Shown here: positions 34,071 to 45,696 of the stretch, in pieces
Position numbering within the stretch: the first letter of the stretch is position 1
Layout: the number at the start of each line of letters is the position of its first letter
Source: Rhizophagus irregularis
Lineage: Eukaryota; Glomeromycota; Glomeromycetes; Glomerales; Glomeraceae
NCBI RefSeq assembly: GCF_026210795.1
Contig: NC_089447.1
Span: forward strand, 436,501-500,500
DNA: 64,000 nt
Direction of reading: 5' to 3'
The notes under the pieces: generated by a model
The model's database searches: none
Seen by the model: only the letters and a program-made list of their open reading frames with translations
Told to the model about the DNA's origin: nothing
Position numbers and translations under genes: made by a program

Positions 34071-34833
34071 TAATATGTAATTAATTAAAAAGTCAGTAAT
34101 AAAGATAATACTAATAAAGAAACTGTTATACCAAATATTTATTTTTTATTTCTCTATTTGTAAGCATTTGGCATTCAAGTACTAATCACCATTCATTTTT
34201 AAAAAAAACGGCTTATGAAAGGATATAGATAATCATATGGGAAAACAACGTGTAATGAAAACAATGAATAACTGCTACAAACAACAATCAAAACGAATGA
34301 CATGAATGAACTGGTCGAAAAAAACTGCATTTGGCTTTTTTTTTTAATAATTACACAAAAATTTTTTTTTCAAAGCTAATAAGGGACTATGGGGTTGTGT
34401 TACATTTATTTACATTGAAATGTGTCCAAATTTGGCCATGTTTGAAAGGATTGAATGAAACTAATCACAATTCAGCAAAATTAATTCCGGACTGAATAAT
34501 ACGAATTTTAATTAATATTATATTTTAAAGCTTAAGAAGTTCAATACAAAAATGATTAATATTAACATATATTTAACAAGAAGAAAATTTGCCTTAAACC
34601 TCAAGGGAAATAATTAAAAGCTATTTAAATAATTAAAATCGAAAAATGTAATAGCGGGGATGGCTTACATTTGGGGGAAAAATTTGCACACACCGAATGA
34701 ACTTATTGGTTCCCCTATTTGGGACTTTTGAATGAACATATTAAAAAATTTGTACAATGATGATCTCTGCTCCTTTCCGAGGATAATTATAAAAGTGTCT
34801 CAACTTCATCAAAATAAATTCACAAAAAAAAAA

Positions 34834-35010
34834 ATGGAGCCACTATACAACGAGTTAAGAATCGAAATATTCAAATTTGTAGATACACCAATTTCACTCG
34901 CTCTAACTAATAAAAAGTGGTATGTTATCTCGCAAGATCCGCAGTCTCGCGCTGATTGGCTAATTTATAAGTACGGTCATGCACATGCGCTGTTCCACGC
35001 AGTAAACTAA
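34834..35010 (+). pseudogene. Truncated F-box-like protein, 58 aa
   Basis: The N-terminus matches the intact 49818 protein (MEPLYNELR, EIFKFVDTPISLALT, SQDPQSRADWLIYKYG, HALFHAV) and is fully open, but a TAA follows after 58 codons where the intact protein continues for over 500 residues. The NYDH copy begins 41 bp downstream. It could still make a short F-box-like peptide; I treat it as a fragment. Confidence 0.65.
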
Positions 35011-35050
35011 CATTCATTTATTATAAAACTAAGTCTCCTAAAGAAGCAAT

Positions 35051-35421
35051 ATGTCTACTTCACCAGCTGCTGTTATTAATCCAGTCGCAACAATTATACA
35101 ACGTTTTCTAATTACTAAGGGAAGGTTTTTTCATAGTACACCAAATGATACAAGAAAATTCCGATTATTTGATGAAAATGATTCCGATTATAATCTTAAT
35201 TACGATCTTGAATTTTTTTATCAACATTATGCAACGAAGTATTATTATGTCAGGTGTAAATTATTAACTCTGAAGATTTATTGAATGCTGAGCAGTTTGA
35301 TATAAATACACGAAATAACGAAACACCATTATCTCCACAACAAAAATTAAACCTTGAAGAAGGCTTGTATATAAAGCTTTATTTACTTATTTCACAAGGA
35401 ACGGATGAAATTATAATGTAA
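35051..35421 (+). pseudogene. NYDH-family copy with two internal deletions
   Basis: A perfect family start (MSTSPAAVINPVATI, KGRFFHSTPND) is followed by loss of about 30 bp, a compensating small change that restores frame for SDYNLNYD, and a second small deletion after CKLL that shifts the frame and ends translation at 35284. The remaining blocks are readable in another frame to TAA at 35419-35421. It lies directly behind the F-box-like fragment. Confidence 0.75.
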
Positions 35422-37412
35422 ATAGTACATTATGGTGCGTTTATCACGTTTATTATTATTAAATTATTTCAGTTTCTATGAATTTCAAAATATAAAATAT
35501 TTCTCTCCTACACCATACTTCATTCATTTTTTTCTTAGCTCCTTCACCTATTCCTTCATTATTACCTAGAATTATTTGGTCAACTCTTATGCTTATTACA
35601 TCATTCTTATACCGTAAATTTTTCAATTTTTAAATAATTCAAGTGACTATGATCTCATGATTAATATCAATCACTGCACATGTAATAAAATTTAAGGGCA
35701 AAATTTTCTTTGATAGCCATATTATGGTTCCGTATAGGCTTTTCTACTATTAGCTAACATATGCAACTAGTGCTTCGATCCGGATGAAACTTGAATATTT
35801 TCATGTGACGATTATGGCTGAGAAAGATTATGAATTTCAGACTTAAACAGACTATAATTTAAACCAACATTAAAGTATTATTATCCTAAAAATTTATACT
35901 AATTCTTGCCAAACTCATAGTACCAGCGAAATTTAATGAAATTCAATCCGGATGAAAAACCGGATAAAACCGCTACGGATCAATTATTCCTTTATTATAT
36001 AATACCTCATACAATTTTTATCTTCAATTAATTATAAATATAAAATCATATAAATTATATATATAAATACTGTCAACAATTCAAACAATCTTGTTTATTA
36101 ATAACATTTCGTTTTTCACAAAAATGCCTAATGAAATGAAGTTTAGTAGACAATGTTGACAGTAGGCTTGAGAATCCCTAACCTTCCTTACGTGATTAAA
36201 CTTTTATCATAATTATAAGAGTTTCTTGGACGATATCTTTGTCGATCCAGGAAGACCTTTCCGCGTTGTGCAACAAAAAAAATTGTGAAACATAATATAG
36301 TGAGTGACTTGCCATGCAAAGTCCCGTGATTAAAATGATGAGTTTGTATAAAAAAAAATAAATAAAACATTAATAAATTTTTAATAATCCAAAGTATAAT
36401 TGTAAAGAAAAACTTACTTTTCTTTGAATAAGGAATGGCTTCTTTGGTTTTTATTTTCGACATTTTGAGATTGTAAAAAAAATATTAAAAATTTAAAATT
36501 TGTAAGTAAACGTAACAGCATTACAAACAATTCCTACAAGTATATTTTTACTATTAAAATAGGAAAAAAAAGAATAAAAAGATTTATAATATGTTAGTAG
36601 TTAATGTTAATAACAATCCTTACTTCTAGAAGATACTTAATAATAATTTAATTACATAATAACTCTCAAATACGATCATTTTTGACAATTAATATATATT
36701 TTATTCTTTTATGAAGGAGATATCATTTCTCGCGAAGTTATATAGTAGTACTAAGATTTAAACGACGCAGTATTATTAATACCTTTAGCCTGTAAGGTAA
36801 AGATCGTAGCACGAGTTATAGAAATACTGCGGCGACCAATAGGAATTAACGTCATTAATAATGCTAATTGAAGTATCACAAAGTACAAAAAAAAAAATAT
36901 CTTTTTAATATTATTTGTTATTAGTCACTTCTTGCAATTTTGCCGATTATGTATTGAAACACAAAGTTCATAAAATCTCTATTTTATAAAATAGAACTTT
37001 GATTAAACAATCATTATAATTATGTAGAGAAACTTTGAATCACAAATTTTCAACAATTGAATTTCCTTTCTTATTTTTAGAAAGAACAATAAAGGTGTCT
37101 AGTTAGTAATTCATAACAATCATACATCGGAAAAAAGCCGCTGTTTTAAATAACATCTTATTTCCTTATTATTCATAATTTTTTAATTTTAATGAACTTA
37201 TATTCATAATAAGGTTAATACTCCATAAATTAAAAATCATAAAATTAAAGAAAAAATAAAAAAAGTCCTTAATTGAACCAAATTAAATAATCTATTGTAA
37301 TATATTCGTTAATTTTAACATAGATTAGTCCTTCAATCATTTTATAAGTCCGTAATTTTATCTAATGTAAACGAGAAATAAAAATTAAATTTAAAAGTAT
37401 GTCAAACCGTTT
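35422..37412. other. Conserved NYDH 3' flank, then duplicated spacer
   Basis: 35422-35680 is the conserved 3' flank of the NYDH unit, ending at codons for SDHDLM of the F-box-like gene. 35765-35970 is unique and starts and ends with ATCCGGATGAAA in direct orientation. 36000-36860 is block 2 (third copy). 36936-37412 is paralogous to 23187-23695. A 91-codon minus frame at 36188-36463 lies in block 2 and is not conserved. Confidence 0.5.
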
Positions 37413-38765
37413 TCATTGTTGATGTTGAATATGATGGGAATCAACATGCTGTAATCGAGTAACTTGGTGAATATCATTTACATCGTGATCGCATATCAAG
37501 CCGTTGGTTTGCGTTGTCATTACATTGTCATCAATATTATTATTATGCAAATCTGTGTCCTTATAATTATTGTTGATATGATTATCTTGGTGATTATCTT
37601 GCTGATTATCATTCATATCTTGGTGATCGCATAACAAGCCATTAGCTTGCGTTGTCGTTACATTGTTTTCAATATTTTCATTATGTGAATCTGTATCTCT
37701 ATAATTATTGTTGATATTATTATTAACTTGGTTAATATCATTTATATCTTGGTGATCGTTAGTTTGCGTTGTCGTTACATTATTTCCAATATTTCCGTTA
37801 TGCAAATCTGTGTCTCTATAATTATTGTTAAGATCAACTTGTTGCTGTATGTAAGCAAAGTTTCTAGCGCCATTTACATCTTGGATATAATTACCATAGT
37901 TTTGATTAATATCAGTTGTCAAAACAGATTGTGTTACGGGTGTATTATTCACGATATTTCCATGAAATGAATTTAAATTTCCATAATAATTCGATCCCAT
38001 TTCTCTATCAGTAATGTGCTGTGAAATATTATTGAAATCAATTTGTTGTTGTGAATTAGTAACGTTATAATTAACTCTATTTTGTGACACCACAGATGTT
38101 GAACTTGAAAGGGGATTGATTGGTTGAGGAAAACCATTGTTTTGACTATCAGCGATCGAAACTGCTTGTGTTGTCGGTACATTATTTGTATTTTCATTAC
38201 AACGAATTCCTTCAGGAATTTGTTGTGGAATATTATTTAAAACAAGTTGTGGATTAATGTCATTATTAGTAAAACACCCAGCTCTAGTTTGTTGAGGAAA
38301 GCTATTATCAAAATTAGTGTGATTATCAGTTATCGAAATTGTTTGTGTATTATGCACATAAGAAGAATTCATTCTTATTTCTTTATTAGAAGTATGATTT
38401 TGTGTAAGATGAAAAGGAAGAATTCGTTTCAAGTCTTGTTCCAAATCTAATCTTTGATTCAAAGATAATAATTCTTTTCGTTTCAAGTTATTTATGCCAA
38501 TATCTATTCCATATATTTTCTTGTTCAACATATTTGCGACCAAAGAATGTGGAAGTATTTTACACATGACATAATAATTTGATATAGGGTTAATATTATA
38601 AAAGAATCCATGATCATAATTGTAATCATCAAAGGAGTCAAACCCTTGTAAAAGAGTTCTGTAAGTTATATGATAAAATTTATCATAATTTGGTGCATAA
38701 TGAAAAAAATTACATTCATTCATTTGTATGTTACTTTGCGTGCTAGGTTGAATATTCATATTCAT
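37413..38765 (-). CDS. Asn-rich NYDH-domain protein, 450 aa
   Basis: Function unknown. NYDH domain at residues about 19-115: NFFHYAP (19-25), NYDHGFFY (49-56), CKILPH (68-73) and LSLNQRLDLE. A long N/Q/T-rich central region follows (TQTISITDN, QPINPLSSSTS, QQQIDFNNI). Three C-terminal repeats of about 38-45 residues are built on RDTDLHNGNIGNNVTTTQ; the middle one has SHNENIENN and the last LHNNNIDDN. It ends VTRLQHVDSHHIQHQQ. There is no membrane segment. Compared with the 23.7-25.0 kb copy, the reading frame is intact to the natural end. The start is set by conservation of MNMNIQP in all three copies. Low-complexity Asn-rich tails of this kind can be disordered; any role is unknown. Confidence 0.8.
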   Translation of the reverse strand: MNMNIQPSTQSNIQMNECNFFHYAPNYDKFYHITYRTLLQGFDSFDDYNYDHGFFYNINPISNYYVMCKILPHSLVANMLNKKIYGIDIGINNLKRKELLSLNQRLDLEQDLKRILPFHLTQNHTSNKEIRMNSSYVHNTQTISITDNHTNFDNSFPQQTRAGCFTNNDINPQLVLNNIPQQIPEGIRCNENTNNVPTTQAVSIADSQNNGFPQPINPLSSSTSVVSQNRVNYNVTNSQQQIDFNNISQHITDREMGSNYYGNLNSFHGNIVNNTPVTQSVLTTDINQNYGNYIQDVNGARNFAYIQQQVDLNNNYRDTDLHNGNIGNNVTTTQTNDHQDINDINQVNNNINNNYRDTDSHNENIENNVTTTQANGLLCDHQDMNDNQQDNHQDNHINNNYKDTDLHNNNIDDNVMTTQTNGLICDHDVNDIHQVTRLQHVDSHHIQHQQ

Positions 38766-39200
38766 AATGGTTCTTAAATTGTTAATAACGTTGATAAAGT
38801 TGGATGAAATTTAACAATGGGGTTATTTGAGAGAAGGATTATCGTTGGTTATAAAAAGAATTGTATTGAATAACAATAAAGGTGAAAAATAATTTTAATA
38901 TAATATCTTTATATCAAGATAAGCACGAATTTTTATGAATAAAAAATTTAAGAATAAAATAATTTGTAATTTTATTTTTGAAGGATAAATGGAAGGGGGA
39001 GTAGAAGGTCGTTCCCGAATATATTATAGGAACGAATGGATGATCCTAAACCTCAATATATTCATATAAAGGAAGCTTAAAGTTTCTACTTTTTTTATTA
39101 AATTGTTTTGAGTGGTATTGGAATAAAAAGTAAATTCAAAGATCGATTTAAAAATTTTGTGAATTTATCAAATTTTTCGAGGGTTTTTATAAGAAAAATT
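38766..39200 (-). promoter_or_regulatory. Conserved upstream block of the Asn-rich gene
   Basis: About 400 bp upstream of the ATG are conserved at 25028-25430 and, inverted, at 62310-62706. The best-kept parts are the GTTGATAAAGTTGGATGAAAT leader-side segment and the GATCATCCATTCGTTCC segment (with variants). Conservation across three copies is expected from duplication alone, so promoter function is inferred from position only. Confidence 0.45.
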
Positions 39201-39615
39201 TGATGTGATACAACAAAAAAAAAAGGAATTTAAGATCATGTGTAATGTTATACAACAAAAAAAAATACAAGGCTGGAATTTAAGGTCATGCGTAATGTTA
39301 TACAACAAAAAAAAATAAAGGCTGGAATTTAAGGTCATGCATAATGTGATAACAACAAAAAAAAGATAAAGGCCGGAATTTAAGGTCATGCATAACGTGA
39401 TAACAACAAAAAAAAATAATAATAATAAATTTAAGGTCATGCATATTGTGATAACAACAAAAAAAAATAATTTAAGGTCATGCATAATGTGATAACAACA
39501 AAAAAAAATAATAATTTAAGGTCCTGCTGTCTCATGCATAACGTGATAACAACAAAAAAAAACAAAGCCCGGAATTTAAGGTCATGCATAATGTGATACA
39601 ACAAAAAAAAAAGAA
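39201..39615. repeat. Minisatellite of about eight units
   Basis: Units of about 40-58 bp contain AATTTAAGGTCATGCATAA, TGTGATAACAACA and an A-run of 8-10. They occur around 39233, 39283, 39333, 39383, 39434, 39475, 39520 and 39579. The paralogue at about 25450-25520 has only one or two relatives of the unit. The array lies 0.44-0.85 kb upstream of the Asn-rich gene. A 105-codon minus frame through it is a by-product of the repeat. Confidence 0.9.
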
Positions 39616-39619
39616 AGAA

Positions 39620-42530
39620 AAAACTGGGTTTCCAACGCCAAATAGACCATTGTGTCCCTGAATAATGGGTGATACACTCACTTATTACTAGGAAACGGAA
39701 ATTTTGATTGGATTCCGAAATTGAAAAATTTTTAACAAATGTAGATCTTTGATTATTTTTCTTCGTTATATTAAGCTTAGAATATGCTGCATCATTAATT
39801 CACCAGATGTTCTTTTTATTTATAGATTATAAAAACAAGTAATAGAGTAACATGATACTTCTTATTCGGTCTTCTATTTGTTCAAAGTGTAATCAAACAG
39901 AGATAAGATCACCATATTCTAGCTCATTTATAAATCAATAAAAAGAGAGGAAGTAATAAAAAAAGGACTAGCCCAATTGTTAGTCATTAAAACTAAAATT
40001 TTAGAAAAAAAATGACGAATCTACTTTCATTTGTTATGAAAATTTTGATAAGATAGAAAATCATTTTTTATTAAACTTTATAATGTCAATGTTTCCTAAA
40101 AATATAATTTAATTAAATATGGTAATCTAAGGTATGATATGCGTACATAATGCGGCATAAAAACTGGTTCTCCTTTTTAAAACAATAGAATACATTCTTG
40201 TTAAATAATTACTATTAAAAGTCAGTAAATAAAAATACTAGTAAAAGAAATTGTTATACCAAATATTTATTTTTATTCCTTTATTTGTAAACATTTGCAT
40301 TCAAATACTAATCATCATTCATTTTTGAATAACAACAATCAAAATTATTACACCAAATTTTTTTCAAAGCCAATAAGGTAAACAGATGGGGCTGTGTTAC
40401 ATTTATTAACATTGAAATGTGATCAAATTTGGAAATAGATTAAAGGGGCTAATTTACTTCCGAATAATAACTTAATAATAAGTCATTTATTTCTATTTAT
40501 ATTATTTTCATGTTATTTTAAAGTCATTGCCAAGAAAAATTTGGCATACATCACAAAATTCTCAGGTAGCACAAATAGTTAAATTTCTCAAAATTTATGC
40601 AATATAATTAACAATATTATATGTATAATTCTTTGTACAAATTTATATAAAAATCAACGCATTTTTTACAATATATTGTATGGAAAATACATTATATATA
40701 TTAAATATGCAATTAATGTGCATTTTCAGGGTGAGCAAATCAATTTTTTCATGCACAAATTATTGCATATTTTTTACATATAAAAAAATTTCCTGATGTA
40801 TACGAAATTATGAATCGCATCTTCTAGTATTCTAGAATTCTGGACAAATAAAATTCACATCACATGCAGGTAAAAGTTGCCAAAGTCTGTGCAACCCAAA
40901 AAACGGGTTTGAGGATAAACAACGTAAAAAGACGAATCAAACGTAAATTGTGCGACAGCGATCAAATATTATTGCATAGCCAAAGACGAAGTTTATTATC
41001 GTATCTTATATAAAACCCAAATTATATATTTTTTTTCGTAAATTTCTTTCACTATTTCCATTAAATCAGGAGAATCCCTAGCTTTCATCACGTGATTAAG
41101 TTTTTATCATAATTATAAAAGTTTTTTGGACAATATCTTAGAAAGACCTTCCGCGTTGTGCAACAAAAAAAAATCGTGAAACATAATATAGTGATGCACA
41201 TGCAAAGTCCCGTGATTAAAATGGTGATCTGTCAGGTGCTTGTATAAAAAAACATTTAATAAATTTTTAATAATCTAAAGTATAATTATAAAGAAAAATT
41301 TGAATATTTAAATAAGGAGTAGCTTCTTTGGTCTTTATTTTCGACACTTTAAGAGTGTAAAAAAAATATTTTATTATAAGTAAAATTTTAAAATTTCTAA
41401 GTAAACGTAACAGCATTATAAACAATTCCTAGAAGTTGCATTTTTTTCGCATATTTTTATTTGTTTTCATAAAAAATAGCTTACTTTAGTTTTACTAGTA
41501 TTAAAAAATGGGAAAAAAAGAATAAATAGTAGCACTTGAATTCATTTATTCATATGACCGATATGATTAATTATATTTGGATTTTTTTTGATCGGTTTTC
41601 TTTTTTAGTTTTAGCAGCAGAGTTTTAACATTTGGAAATTTCAATGGGATTTTAATGAAAACTGATGACAAATATATCTATGATTATGTAATTCGTATAA
41701 GCAAGCAACGTCAGTTACTTGTTAAAAGACATAGTAAACCAAACGATAGAAAATTCTGATTTTCTGATTTTCGTAATGATCCTGATCGTGAATTTTTAAG
41801 TTATTAAGAAATTTATTATTTGATGTACTATGAAAAAGCCTTCACTTGATGAAGTAAACATATTACTTTAGAAACAAGTGAAGATTATTTTTGCAATTTT
41901 ATATGAAAATAATATTTTAACAATTATAATTAAATATCAATTTCTAATTAAAATTTAAATCTATAACTTTATATACAAAAAGTATTACTTTATAAACTCT
42001 AAAAAAACTGTCACCTTTTAGTGTATAAATTGTGCAAACATGGAAACGCGTGAAACGTCTTCGGCCAATCTATATTAAAATAATTTGGTTGGCCATCAGA
42101 TCATGTGTACGTTCTGTGAAATTTTAATTGGACATTTTTTTTTTTTGCTACGACCGAAAAAGTTTGGTTACTGAAAATAATTTTTTTTTATTGATTATTA
42201 TTTTTTATTAGTTTCAATATTTTTTTTTCAAAACCAAAAAAAAAATTTTTTTTAATTAGTTTTATTTTCAGGTTTTTTATTTTGATTTTGTGAATTTTTT
42301 ATTATTTTATATATTTTGTTGAATTTTTGTTTAATTTAATTGTTTGTCTCCATCCAACATAAGTTGTAATAAATTCTTAATAATATAAGATAATTAATGA
42401 TATTAATTATAAATCATAAATTAAATATGTTTCCAAATACTAACTAATACGGCTGTCGTACATCTTTCGTATATTATGCATCAATTCTTTATAAATATAA
42501 AGTATTTATAGTATTGTTAATTTTGTGATC
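39620..42530. other. Duplicated spacer including block 2 (fourth copy)
   Basis: 39640-40080 is paralogous to 25500-25940 and 40080-40460 to parts of copy C. 40490-41880 is block 2, ending in a decayed NYDH relic at about 41654-41880. 41880-42530 is AT-rich and I see nothing in it. Confidence 0.5.
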
Positions 42531-42533
42531 TAA

Positions 42534-42701
42534 ATGACTTCCTCTCAGGAAATATTTGAAGTTGAGGTGCCTGAACAACGTAAAAAAGATTATGTAAAGA
42601 CCAAGTCTGTATCAGAAAAAGGGAAAAGGCCATGGCACATGGGCATAAATTTTATAGATAAGCAGCATATTCCTGTTGAAGTTGTCTCTCTAAATAGTTG
42701 A
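42534..42701 (+). CDS. Small ORF, 55 aa, or first exon of an unrecognised gene
   Basis: The frame starts MTSSQEIFEVEVPEQ and continues with a charged, lysine-rich middle and PWHMGINFIDKQHIP to a TGA. It stands out from its surroundings: GC content is higher, codon use is varied and the protein has no low-complexity runs, as expected for real coding sequence. I do not recognise the family. The upstream region is very AT-rich. Downstream, the ending could be an exon boundary rather than a true stop, since CTAAATAG followed by sequence to CATCTACAG is intron-like, but no splice pair is compelling. An F-box-like relic starts 125 bp further. Confidence 0.35.
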   Translation: MTSSQEIFEVEVPEQRKKDYVKTKSVSEKGKRPWHMGINFIDKQHIPVEVVSLNS

Positions 42702-42826
42702 GGAAATTTAAATTTGGGTTTATACAACGTTCTCATCTACAGTGTTGTAGAATAAAATATTAATACAATACATATCTTTAATAATATGAATAATTATTGT
42801 TTTGCTTAAATTTTTGTTTAACGCCA

Positions 42827-43110
42827 TCTCACAGGATCCTCATGTCCGTGGTAGCGGATATTAATATGTAAATGTGGTCGAACCACACTTTATTTCACGC
42901 TGTTAGACTTTGATTCGATTTTTTATCAGTTGATGTTTAAGCTTTTACTCGCAAGAAATGTGATGATTTCTAGTAATTTCACTTTGGATCTTATGATAAA
43001 ATTTTATAGAACTTTGAAGTTCGAATCCTATCAGATTTACATTATGTTGGATTTTAAGTTGCATATTTTTTGGGGTTACTTATTTTCGGAGGAATACGGT
43101 AATTCCTTTT
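42827..43110 (+). pseudogene. F-box-like gene relic (residues about 30-100)
   Basis: It corresponds to the intact protein from SQDPHVRG through HALFH, LKLDVVQALLARNAMIS to LIELK. Frame breaks and stops are present. The stretch coding for KLLLARN.MIS (about 42935-42975) is best preserved. A decayed second copy of its last 80 bp follows to about 43320. Confidence 0.6.
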
Positions 43111-43558
43111 GAAAGGACACGGATTCTATCAAAATCAATTTGATTGACATTATGTTGGACCTTAAGTTTTATAAGTTGTTTTGCATCGTAAGATCTAAAA
43201 TGCATTAATAGACATCTAAAAATTAGCGCATTTATTGTCAAAGTCTAACATTTTTAGGGTTGCTTATGTTTGGAGGAATACGGTAATTTCTTTTGGAGGC
43301 ACGAATATTTGATCAATTTTGCATTCAAATATTATAATATAATAAAATAAACACTTAAAATAAATCAATATATATGCTAAATAACCTAAAAGTATTTTAT
43401 TAATAAATTAGATTCAAATTTCACAAGTAATTATGATAAAATAAATTCCTCAATACAAGATTTTTTACGTTATTTTCTGTTAATCAAATTTCAATAATAC
43501 ATATCTTAATTATAAATAAAAAAGTTTGCACCTTTTCCATCCCGTCTTAACTTACTAT

Positions 43559-43975
43559 TTACGAAGTTATAAGTATAATTTCATCCGTTCCTTGTGAAAT
43601 ACGTAAATAAAGTTTAATATACAAGCTTTCTTCAAGGCATAATTTTTGTTGTGGAGATAATGGTATCTCGTTATTTTGCGTATTCATATCAAACTTCTCA
43701 TTATTCAATAAATCTTCAATTATTGAATCAGGTAATAATTTACACCTGACATAATAATTCGTTGTATAATATGAATATAAAAATTCATAATCGTAATTAA
43801 GGTTATAATCAGGATCATTTTCATTAAAAAAATTCGAATTTTCTTGAATAATTTTGTAAGTTATTAAAAAAAAATTTTTATCCTTTGGTGTAATATGAAA
43901 AAACCTTCCCTTAATAATTAATTGACGTTGCATAATTGTTGCGACTGGATTAACAGTAGCTGGTGAAATAAACAT
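43559..43975 (-). CDS. NYDH-family small protein, 138 aa, intact
   Basis: Function unknown. All family blocks are present: ATVNPVATI, KGRFFHITPKD, NYDYEFLY (a variant of NYDHEFF), RCKLLPD (variant of RCKLLPH), LSPQQKLCLEE and DEIILITS at the C-terminus, four residues longer than the relatives. The N-terminus reads MFIS instead of MSTS. It is the most diverged intact copy, which argues that the frame was kept for some time. Upstream on the same strand is an F-box-like N-terminal fragment (44024-44272). Unlike the copies in segments A-C, no F-box middle part follows. Confidence 0.72.
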   Translation of the reverse strand: MFISPATVNPVATIMQRQLIIKGRFFHITPKDKNFFLITYKIIQENSNFFNENDPDYNLNYDYEFLYSYYTTNYYVRCKLLPDSIIEDLLNNEKFDMNTQNNEIPLSPQQKLCLEESLYIKLYLRISQGTDEIILITS

Positions 43976-44023
43976 GTTGCTTCTTTAGGGACTTATTTTT
44001 ATAATATAATATAAATGAAAAAA

Positions 44024-44272
44024 TTATGATGTTATTTTTGAAGAAATTAAAATGTGGAGGGTGTATACGTCCCCCGCGTGTGCACGACCGTATTTATAAA
44101 TTAGCCAATCAGCGCGAGACTGCCGATCTTGTGAAATAGCATCCGTAAGATCAAGTGAAATTAGGGAAATTAGGGTATTTACGACTTGAATATTTGGATT
44201 ATTTAATTCGTTGTAAATACTTTTAATTTGATTTTCGCGAAGAAAAGAAAGAGAGAGAAAGTAACTTTCCAT
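44024..44272 (-). pseudogene. F-box-like N-terminal fragment, 82 aa
   Basis: The open frame begins MESYFLS and includes IYNELNNPN, a degraded FxxxxTxxSL segment and the well-kept SQDRQSRADWLIYKYGRAHA, then ends in unrelated residues. The usual LFHAV end is lost. It lies 48 bp upstream of the intact NYDH gene on the same strand, the same order as at 22.6 and 34.8 kb. It may be transcribed together with that gene, but nothing shows it. Confidence 0.5.
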
Positions 44273-45690
44273 TTTATAAGTAAAAATGTCCGGAGTAAAC
44301 GATCATCGGTAATTTTTTTAATGTCCATTTAACCCAAATAGGGTAAAATAGTGAATGAAATTCCTCAAATGTATAAAAAAAAGCAAGCTATCCAGTTTAA
44401 GTAAAATGTTCTAAGCAATTTTACTTTTTAATAGAGCTTTTTAACTTTAAAATAATATTTAAAATAGTATTTTATAATTATTAAAGCCTTATTTATTAAT
44501 TTATTATTCAAAATTATTTTTTCTTAATTGTTATTGGCTCGTCAATATCATAAATGTCACACATAACCCTATTTTTATAGGTCTTTGGATATTGGCCTTG
44601 GCTAAAAAAAAAAAAATTTTTCTACGATCAAACTTTGCAAATCAAAAATAATTACGCAAGTGATGATAAACTGACGAATCATATATTTCCATTAAATGCT
44701 ATTATAATCATTTGTTTATACCTTCTTTTTATTTAGTAACTCTATAAAGACATAAAAAAAAAAACTTAGTTAACATAGTTTTAAATATTCATATAAACCA
44801 AAATTATAAAAAATTCCATTACTGATATTACTGATATTCAATTATACTGTACATCAAAGAAGCAATATGTTTTAATCCAATTACAACAATTTTGCAACGT
44901 CAGTTACTTAATTAAAGGGATCGTATTTTGACAACAAAGATATTGACTATTTTTAGCTTAGTTTACGCCTTTACAGAGTTATTAAATAAAAAAAAAGGTA
45001 CATGGAATTCTTCGCAAACTTAAACGTGACCTTTTTTTATGTTAGTTTCAGATCCTGCATATATGGAAAAAAAAAATGCAATGACAACACAATCAAAATG
45101 AATGAATTGGCCTTAAAAAGTTAAGAATGGCGTTGTATTACATTTATTGACATTTGATTGTGACCAAATTTGGAAATGTATTAATGATAAAAGAATGGAT
45201 GTTGATTCTGAATAAAAACTGAATATTAAAACTTTTTGTAATTATTGATTTATATTATATTCATGTTAAGTCAAGGAGTTCAATATATAAAATGATTAAT
45301 ATTTAAAATTTTAGTTTAAAAAATTTTACATATACGAGATTATTTGACCGATCATTTGCACCCACAACTTGTTGGTGGGAGGTATTGAATCACGTGATCA
45401 TAGGAAAAAATACCGCATGACTATTTTAGCTTAGATTTGTTTTTTTCTTAGCCTCAAACCGTTGCACAGACTTTGCCTGATTTGGCGTAGAATTTTTTTT
45501 AACGAAGAATTCTTTCATAGAAAATGATAAGTGAAAAGGTTGTGATGCGACGGCGATCTACGAAGTTTTATCATATCATATAAAACCTAAATTATAATTT
45601 TTTTTTCAAAATTTTATCACCTTTTCTTTTCACTCTTTTCATTAAATTATTGAATAAAGATTATTCTTTTATACAATTATATATCAAAAA
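44273..45690. other. Spacer with inverted copy of the window's left edge
   Basis: About 44690-44930 is an inverted relative of 1-300, including an NYDH start relic at about 44865-44935 (plus strand). 45060-45690 resembles the block upstream of the NYDH copy at 5594. No gene is visible. Confidence 0.45.
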
Positions 45691-45696
45691 AGCAAT

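Larger units (their letters stand above)
30430..34420. repeat. Segmental duplicate, copy C
   Basis: The stretch is colinear with copies A and B; its start lies 13.1 kb from that of B. It has an intact NYDH gene, a single 180-bp unit and its own TAA-flanked insertion at 33928-34070. 32460-33900 shows no gene; an 84-codon frame at 33433-33687 lies in duplicated spacer that is not open in the relative at about 26310-26500. Confidence 0.75.

Noticed and set aside
39168-39485. 105-codon minus-strand frame with repeated FFFVVIT-type segments
   Set aside because: It is a by-product of the minisatellite; unit lengths vary and are not multiples of three throughout.
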